IMG/VR virus record: IMGVR_UViG_3300042907_000860
Location: 1 to 34,781 of that record
DNA: 34,781 nucleotides
DNA from: a virus
Strand: one strand, 5' to 3'
Shown: positions 29,518 to 34,781 of the stretch, one piece after another
Layout of the letters: the number at the start of each line of letters is the position of its first letter
Numbering within the stretch: the stretch's first letter is position 1
Program-made: the position numbers and the translations under genes
Notes under the pieces: generated by a model
Told to the model about the DNA's origin: nothing
The model's database searches: none
The model's input: the letters and a program-made list of their open reading frames with translations, nothing else

Positions 29518-30150
29518 TTACCAGCCGCCGCCGTTACCGCCACCGCGGCCGCCGCCCGAGCTTCCCAGTCCCATCGACCCGGCGCCGGGGTTGCCCCAGT
29601 TCTGGCCGCTCACGAACGGGTGATCTCCCGGCAGGCGGGAAGTGTTCTTGATGTTGCCGGGGCCGCCAGGCATCGGTGAGTTCTGGAACTGCGGGTAGTC
29701 CTGCATCGTCGGCGCACGGGGCCTCATCGACGCGAGCGGATTGTAGGACGCCGGAGACGTTGCCGGGTCGTAGGGTTGCTGTGTCGGGTTGTTTATCCAC
29801 ATTGAGGGATGAAGCCCTGACATCGCAGGAGTGATGGCCTGCGGGGGCATCGCGCCAGTAGGCTGCGCCCGACCCTGCAGCCTGCCCATGATGCCCTGCA
29901 TGGCCGCCTGGCGGGCTTGGGCGGGGTTCTGGCCGTAGCCCTGCGCCATGCCGCCGGGGCGGCCGAAGGCGCTCGGCATCGTCTGGGTGCCGGTCGTCAC
30001 ACCCATGCGAGACCCGATGCCGCCATTGTACCCAGCGCCGCCGCCGCGCATGCCGCCACCCATGCCGCCACCGACGCCGCCGTTCCCGAGGGAGCCGCCC
30101 ATGCCGCCAGGGGTTCCGGCCCTGCTTCCAAAGTCATCACGTCCTGGCAT
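29518..30150 (-). CDS. Gly/Met/Pro-rich low-complexity virion protein
   Basis: A 210-residue protein of extreme composition: an N-terminal run of Gly/Met (GGVGGGMGGGMRGGGAG), a Pro/Gln/Met middle and a Gly-rich end (GSSGGGRGGGNGGGW). It is likely disordered. It lies between the lysozyme-domain protein and the 562-residue protein, so a role in packing or threading of ejection proteins is possible. Conservation cannot be judged by eye; coding is supported by tight spacing (12 and 9 bases) to neighbours. Confidence 0.62.
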   Translation of the reverse strand: MPGRDDFGSRAGTPGGMGGSLGNGGVGGGMGGGMRGGGAGYNGGIGSRMGVTTGTQTMPSAFGRPGGMAQGYGQNPAQARQAAMQGIMGRLQGRAQPTGAMPPQAITPAMSGLHPSMWINNPTQQPYDPATSPASYNPLASMRPRAPTMQDYPQFQNSPMPGGPGNIKNTSRLPGDHPFVSGQNWGNPGAGSMGLGSSGGGRGGGNGGGW

Positions 30151-30159
30151 TGTCGTCTC

Positions 30160-31140
30160 CTATTTGAAGAGGTTGAAGAGCTTGCCCAGAATGCCGCCAT
30201 CGAGGCCGCTCTGGAGGTTCTGGGGGATGGCTGCGAGCTTGGCGTCGAGGCCCGGCCCGTTGTTATTGGCGGCGCCTGCCTTGAGCTTGTCGAGGATGCC
30301 CCCCAGAGAGCTCTCAGAGGTGCCTCTGGGGCTCACGCGGGTCTTGCCGGTAGGATCGAGCCCGGCGGCCTGCAGGAGCCTCGCACGCTGGCTCTGGTCG
30401 CCCTCCATGGCCTGCCGGGCGGCGTTGCGCTGGAAATTGGTCGGGCGGAAGTCGCCGGTGCCGGAGATCGCGGCATTCTGGATGTTGGGGTTGCGGGCCG
30501 CCACCTGCGACATGCCGCCGGAGAAGCCGCCGAGGCTGGCACCGACACCCTGCCCCTGATTGCCGGACAGCATGGGCGAGCGGTCGTCGTAGAAGGTCTT
30601 CTCAACGCCGGGCACGTACTCGCCGCCGGAATAGGTGCCGGGCGTCCTGTAGCCTGCCATGGAGCCTCGGCCGGGGCCGGCACTGTAGGCGGGGGCGACG
30701 TTGCCGAGGAGAGCCTGCGCCTTCGCTTGGTGGCCGGCCATTTGCGTGCGGACCTTGTCGGCCACGGTTCCGGGTGCGCCGCCGTTGTGCGCGTCCGTCG
30801 CCCCATATTTGCCGACGCTGCCCGCATTCACGGCAGAGTAGATGTCCATGAGGCCCATGCCCGGCTTGACGCCTGCACCCTTAAGGTAACGCGCAATGGC
30901 CCCGTCAGGCCCCAATTGCGAGCCGACCGGGTTTGACCAGTCAACGCCATTGGCCTTGGCCTGCGGCTCACCAAACTGGATGAGCCCGCGGTGCTGCCCC
31001 CACTGGGTGGTGGGGCCAGCCTGCGTGGGATCAAATGTCCCACCCGTCTCGTAAGAGATGATGGTGGCAAGGTCCGCTGGGGCAATTCCGAGGGCTCTTG
31101 CCGTCTGGATGATCCCGTCCCTGATGTCAGCCTGTGCCAT
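30160..31140 (-). CDS. Virion-associated lysozyme/transglycosylase
   Basis: A 326-residue protein. The first 130 residues carry a lysozyme-like domain: IISYETGGTFDPTQAG with probable catalytic Glu31, then GLIQFG and DGAIARYLKGAGVKPGMGLMDIYSAVNAG, the usual order in phage muralytic domains. The remaining 200 residues are Gly/Ser/Ala-rich and flexible. It should open a small hole in peptidoglycan for DNA delivery. Start ATG 31140, with GAGG close before it; the longer frame upstream is not supported. It lies among ejection-type genes. Confidence 0.8.
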   Translation of the reverse strand: MAQADIRDGIIQTARALGIAPADLATIISYETGGTFDPTQAGPTTQWGQHRGLIQFGEPQAKANGVDWSNPVGSQLGPDGAIARYLKGAGVKPGMGLMDIYSAVNAGSVGKYGATDAHNGGAPGTVADKVRTQMAGHQAKAQALLGNVAPAYSAGPGRGSMAGYRTPGTYSGGEYVPGVEKTFYDDRSPMLSGNQGQGVGASLGGFSGGMSQVAARNPNIQNAAISGTGDFRPTNFQRNAARQAMEGDQSQRARLLQAAGLDPTGKTRVSPRGTSESSLGGILDKLKAGAANNNGPGLDAKLAAIPQNLQSGLDGGILGKLFNLFK

Positions 31141-31194
31141 CGTCCTCAATCCTTTTTCCTGAAACCGGAAACCGTGTCGTGGTAGAAACTGGGC

Positions 31195-31371
31195 ATGCGA
31201 ACGGTTGAAGGCATCATTGTCGCCGCCATCACTTTTGCCGTGATGGCCGCATTCGCCATGGGTCTGCAGTGGATCAACGCCCGCTGGAGCATCTGGGGAA
31301 CTTTCCCGATTGGCATCACAATTGGCATCGCTATCTACCTGCACCACCGACATCTAAAGCGGCAGAAGTAG
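31195..31371 (+). CDS. Two-helix membrane protein on the strand opposite the late operon
   Basis: A 58-residue frame (starts MRTVEGIIVAAITFAVMAAF) with two hydrophobic segments joined by QWINARWSIW and a basic C-terminus (HHRHLKRQK). It lies in the only 190-base gap of this part of the late operon and overlaps the 3' end of the downstream minus gene by 41 bases. Third codon positions are GC-rich. The Shine-Dalgarno is weak, and no clear promoter is seen. Holin-like topology or a lysogenic membrane protein are possible. Confidence 0.5.
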   Translation: MRTVEGIIVAAITFAVMAAFAMGLQWINARWSIWGTFPIGITIGIAIYLHHRHLKRQK

Positions 31372-33457
31372 GCACGGCCGCGCTCTTCAAGAGTTGCTGC
31401 ACGCCCGAGGCGATCAGCTTGGCCTCCCTCTCGGCAACGCCCCGAGCCTTCAGCACGGCGGCAATGGTATCAACCGACTGCAGTGCCTCTGGCCCCATTG
31501 TCGAGAGCAGGTCGCCGGCCTTGGCGATCACCTTCGGGTTCACGCCGGTGACCTTCTGAAGGAGCTTTCTGAAGCCGGCCGCACCCACCTGAGCGCCGAC
31601 CGACGCGACCGCGCCCGGAACGCCGCCAGCCGCGCCAGCAGTCGCCGCCTGCCCAGTCGCCTCGACGACGTTCGGCAGGATGCCTTTGCCGCCCCAGCGA
31701 TTGTTGCCGGCGGCCGTCACCGGCGCCGTCTTCGAGCCGCGAGTGGCGTCGACGAGGTCGAATGTGGCGCGGAAGTCCTGCTGGGTGTCTAGGCCATCTG
31801 CAATCTTGTCGTAGGCTCCGGACTTGCTCTCGTCCAACATGCGGCGAAGTTTCACGTCGTTCATGTTCTGCGAGAGCTTGCGGTCGGCTTTCAGGCTGGC
31901 GTTCGGCGCACCAGAGATCGACATCTCGATGTCGGCGCGCGAGCCTTGCATAGTCGCCGCCTTCTCTGGGTCGGACATCTTTGTCCACTTCTTCTCAAAC
32001 TGGCCGGGGAAGGTTCTCGAGGTCATCACCTCGCCCTGCCCGTAGTCGAATGCCTCCTGCACTTTCTGCGCGCCGCTCCACGTCTTGTCAGCCTCTTTGA
32101 AACCGGGGATTTGCCCCTTCAAAACCTCGTCGAGCTTATCGCGCACTGCCTTGAATGGGGCGGAGTTCGGTAAGTTGCCGCGCTTCAGGGCCGCGTCAAT
32201 TTCCTGACGCACTCCGTGAACGATGTTACCCTGCTCGATGAGGTTGCCCTTCTCATCGACAAGTTGGGAAAGATACTTCTGCAGTTCCTTGCCGGTGTCT
32301 GAGTTTTGTCCGTAAGTCTTCATGGACTTGTGGATTTCAGCGACAGGAACCCTGCTGTCGACCTTATAAAGCTCGGCTGTATTGTATCCGGGTCCGGTCG
32401 TCTTTTTCGTCGCTATGACCTCGTCGGCAATCGTCTGTGGGTCCTTGAACTGGCCGAAGCCTTCGTCGAGGATGTCCTTCACGCGCCCCTTCGTCCCGAC
32501 ATCTCGCTTGCCAAAACGCTCGACCATTTTGGTCTGCGCCTCAGGGTTCTTGATCGCCGTGCCTGCCGCCTCGACCCGCATGCCGGGCGAAATGTCAGCC
32601 AGAGAGGCGTCGCCACCCATCTTCTGGATCAGCTTGCGCGCGTCGTCGAGGGTCAGGCCGTTATCCTGCAGCATCTGCCAGACGCTGTTGCTGGCCTTGC
32701 GGACGGTCGAGTTGTTCATCAGTGCCTCGCGGCCGGTGCGATAAATCGAACCGACAGCGCGGCCGGCGTAGGGAGCCGCTGCGCCAATCGTGGCGCCGAT
32801 GCCTGCCTGCTCGAGCGCCTTCCACAGGCGATCGGAAGCACCTTCGCCTGAGCCAAAGCCATAGAGGCCGCCCTGCATTGCACCTTCGGTCGCACCGACC
32901 GCTGCCATGCCGGGAAGGGTTGTCGCGGCAGGAGCCGCAAGAAGGGCCTGCGCTGTGAGTGGAACTGCGCCACCGATCTCACCTGCCATGTAACTATTCG
33001 GGTTGGTGTCGCGGAGTTCCGCCTGCTGCTGGCGGCGGTTGTTCAAAGCCTGGTCATAGGTGCCGCGGCCCAGAAGACTGTCGAGGGCTGCTGCGCCCTC
33101 GTCCCACAAGCCGTAGTTGCCCACGTCGGCGAAGCCTGCGAGTGCCGAGCTGCCCTTGGAGACTGCGCTTACTTCACCCTTGCCGATGCGCTTGTCGCGC
33201 TGGTCTGCCGTCTCGCCCGGCATCTGCTGCTCGAGCTTCTTACCGAGGAAGTCGCCCCAAGGGTCGCCAGGCCGCGTCTTTCGGTAGGCGTCGACAAGAT
33301 CCGCATGCGACATCTTCGAGGCCTGCTCGTCCATCTGGCGCTGCGGGCTCTTGGCCCACTTCTCGGCCATCACGCGGTTGATGGTGTCAACGTCGGTGCC
33401 TTTCGGGAACTTCTCCGACAGGCCAAAGGGTCCCTTTACAGTGATTGTCTCGGCCAT
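31331..33457 (-). CDS. Large internal virion/DNA-ejection protein
   Basis: A 708-residue protein. The N-terminus MAETITVKGPFGLSEKFPKGTDVDTINRVMAEKW is a small beta-helix motif (xVxxPxGxxxxFPxGTxxxxI) that begins many large phage virion proteins. A Gly/Ala-rich amphipathic stretch at about residues 140-230 (AGEIGGAVPLTAQALLAAPAATT) could enter membranes, and long charged helices follow. It likely forms part of the ejected channel. ATG 33457 overlaps the previous stop (TAATG); a 9-codon longer frame is possible. Specific function not identifiable. Confidence 0.75.
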   Translation of the reverse strand: MAETITVKGPFGLSEKFPKGTDVDTINRVMAEKWAKSPQRQMDEQASKMSHADLVDAYRKTRPGDPWGDFLGKKLEQQMPGETADQRDKRIGKGEVSAVSKGSSALAGFADVGNYGLWDEGAAALDSLLGRGTYDQALNNRRQQQAELRDTNPNSYMAGEIGGAVPLTAQALLAAPAATTLPGMAAVGATEGAMQGGLYGFGSGEGASDRLWKALEQAGIGATIGAAAPYAGRAVGSIYRTGREALMNNSTVRKASNSVWQMLQDNGLTLDDARKLIQKMGGDASLADISPGMRVEAAGTAIKNPEAQTKMVERFGKRDVGTKGRVKDILDEGFGQFKDPQTIADEVIATKKTTGPGYNTAELYKVDSRVPVAEIHKSMKTYGQNSDTGKELQKYLSQLVDEKGNLIEQGNIVHGVRQEIDAALKRGNLPNSAPFKAVRDKLDEVLKGQIPGFKEADKTWSGAQKVQEAFDYGQGEVMTSRTFPGQFEKKWTKMSDPEKAATMQGSRADIEMSISGAPNASLKADRKLSQNMNDVKLRRMLDESKSGAYDKIADGLDTQQDFRATFDLVDATRGSKTAPVTAAGNNRWGGKGILPNVVEATGQAATAGAAGGVPGAVASVGAQVGAAGFRKLLQKVTGVNPKVIAKAGDLLSTMGPEALQSVDTIAAVLKARGVAEREAKLIASGVQQLLKSAAVPTSAALDVGGAGR

Positions 33458-34755
33458 TACTGAGCACCTCCGCTCGGGGTCCATTCCATATCAGCTTCGC
33501 CACTACCTGCGTCAGTCTGCGCGCCTCCAGACCTCGGGCCGGGCGTGAAGCGCGGCGTGTAGCCGCTCATGTCGACGTCGTCCTGCAGGCCACCGAAGAT
33601 GGCGCCCTCGGCCTTGTCTTCGGGTATACCCATTGCCTTCGCGCGGGAGATCGTCTTCTTGCGAGCCTTGAAGTCGGCCTTTGATGCGGTCTCTCCCATC
33701 TCGAGAATGAGGCGCTTCATTTCGAGCGCCGCCGCCTTCGGGATTTCGCTGCCAGACACGCCACTGTACTGCGAGAACAGTTGCTCGAGGCGCGCGTAGG
33801 GGCCAGAAGCACTCTGTGCCAGAGCGGCATCGCTTTCGCGCACAGCACCCAGAGGGTCGAGGGCGCGCATGTACTTGTACATGGTCATCACGCGCTCGAA
33901 GCCGTTCGGGTCGTCAGGCACCGAAGACATGCTGTCGGCTGCGTTCATGATTTCTTGATATTTCGAACCGACGCGCCAGTAGTCATCCTGCAGCTTGAAC
34001 GCATTCTCGTTCTGCTTCTGCGTGAGATCGAAACCCTGTGACTGCTGCGTCTCGTACCTCTTGCGGATCGTTTCTGCCACCGATCTGGCATTATCTTCGC
34101 CACCCATCAGGGCGGCATCCCTGAGCGCCATGACGTCATCAACAGTCGCATTCTCCGGCAGGCCGAAGGACCGGGCCAGCATCTTCATCTGCGGCGTCAG
34201 AGCGCCGCCGGTGGAAGGCATGTCAGGCGCCTCAGAGCTCGAGGGCGGAGGCGCACCAGATTCAGCCTGAGCACCCGGAACGGGACTCGGAGCCGGAGGC
34301 TGGCCGGCACTCGGGTCGATGCTTCTCAGCAGCGCCTTGAACGGATCATCTGGCCCGTCGAAGAACATCGAAGGTTTGCTGTTCGGGTCTCCCTGATCGT
34401 AGCGATAAACGTCACCTTGCGATTCAAACGTCTTCCAGTCTGGCGGCTGAAACTGCGTCTCGAGGTACTTGCTGATCAGGCTCTCGCCCACGCCAGGAGG
34501 CGCGTTCTCCAGTATGGCGGCAAGGCGCGGGTTCTTGTCTGCCATCGAGGCGGCCTGGTTCTGCAGCCACTTCTGGCTCTTGGCCTGATCCATGTACTTG
34601 CGGCGCTGCGCGTTGAGGGCGGCAATAGAGGGGCCGATGTTCGCCACCTGCCCTTGGTCCATAGCCATGAGCGCCTGACTGGCGAGTGCAAGGCGTGCGC
34701 CGAAGTCCGAGGACCCCTCGTCATCCATGCCAAACATATTTCCGAGGATGCCCAT
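33457..34755 (-). CDS. Probable internal virion/DNA-transfer protein
   Basis: A 432-residue, mainly helical protein. The N-terminus (MGILGNMFGMDDEGSSDFGARLALASQALMAM) resembles the Gly/Met-rich starts of podovirus DNA-transfer proteins; a Pro/Ser-rich linker spans about 150-185, followed by charged helices (SVAETIRKRYETQQSQGFDLTQKQNENAFKLQDDYWRVGSKY). It is the first of three large genes around the virion lysozyme. GGAG lies six bases before ATG 34755. Ejection role is inferred from position and composition. Confidence 0.7.
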   Translation of the reverse strand: MGILGNMFGMDDEGSSDFGARLALASQALMAMDQGQVANIGPSIAALNAQRRKYMDQAKSQKWLQNQAASMADKNPRLAAILENAPPGVGESLISKYLETQFQPPDWKTFESQGDVYRYDQGDPNSKPSMFFDGPDDPFKALLRSIDPSAGQPPAPSPVPGAQAESGAPPPSSSEAPDMPSTGGALTPQMKMLARSFGLPENATVDDVMALRDAALMGGEDNARSVAETIRKRYETQQSQGFDLTQKQNENAFKLQDDYWRVGSKYQEIMNAADSMSSVPDDPNGFERVMTMYKYMRALDPLGAVRESDAALAQSASGPYARLEQLFSQYSGVSGSEIPKAAALEMKRLILEMGETASKADFKARKKTISRAKAMGIPEDKAEGAIFGGLQDDVDMSGYTPRFTPGPRSGGAQTDAGSGEADMEWTPSGGAQ

Positions 34756-34781
34756 TTGCCGCTCCTTACATAAATGCGCCG

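Noticed and set aside
31146-31328. 60-residue minus-strand frame in the gap of the ejection cluster
   Set aside because: It is the mirror of the plus-strand membrane protein frame, begins without a ribosome site and has irregular composition; the plus-strand reading is better.

Overview
The window reads as the genome of a temperate podovirus of a high-GC bacterium, most likely an alphaproteobacterium. Reasons for this: GC-rich codon use, almost every gene coupled by ATGA, GTGA or TAATG overlaps, a full set of head, packaging and ejection genes, no tape-measure, major tail or sheath gene, and a complete lysogeny module (self-cleaving repressor, Cro-like protein, tyrosine integrase). The host assignment is inference from composition and protein style. 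The window is probably one whole circular genome: the late genes run off position 1 and continue at the right edge, and the gene cut at position 1 closes cleanly when the ends are joined.

Layout. (1) Positions 15007 to 1 and then 34755 to 27817, all on the minus strand, form one late operon: small and large terminase, portal, a small coiled-coil protein, scaffold, SU10-like major capsid protein, small head proteins, a BppU-like protein, an 1889-residue tail fibre, an unknown protein, an amidase endolysin, a head-tail adaptor, a short fibre-like protein, large ejection-type proteins, and a virion lysozyme. (2) Positions 15170 to 18770 (minus) form the left early operon: Cro-like regulator, an unknown protein, a primase-helicase fusion and an unknown protein. 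Between the last two lies an iteron array that looks like the replication origin. (3) Positions 18856 to 19401 (plus) encode a LexA/CI-type repressor. (4) Positions 19497 to 25950 (plus) form the right early operon: many small proteins, a RecB-type nuclease, a likely ssDNA-binding protein, a RusA resolvase, and the integrase. (5) The attP region follows, with a tRNA 3'-end core and four arm-type repeats. (6) Positions 26163 to 27820 (plus) form an accessory operon: an unknown protein, a cytosine-methyltransferase-like protein, an exported protein, an AT-richer unknown gene and a small HTH protein, behind a promoter whose spacer is a perfect palindrome.

How it works together. Seven copies of a degenerate 18-bp inverted repeat (TAACACA-N4-TGTGTTA) sit at three loci only: in the cro/repressor gap, over the right early promoter, and just upstream of the terminase/late operon. 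This suggests that one repressor, or repressor and Cro together, holds both early operons and the late operon silent. The repressor keeps the Ser/Lys dyad and an Ala-Gly cleavage site, so induction by DNA damage is expected.

The most interesting parts are: the accessory operon, whose architecture resembles anti-CRISPR/aca operons; the tail fibre, which carries five in-frame carbohydrate-binding-like cassettes of lower GC inserted into a GC-rich backbone; the iteron origin; and the attP with arm sites embedded in the integrase reading frame.
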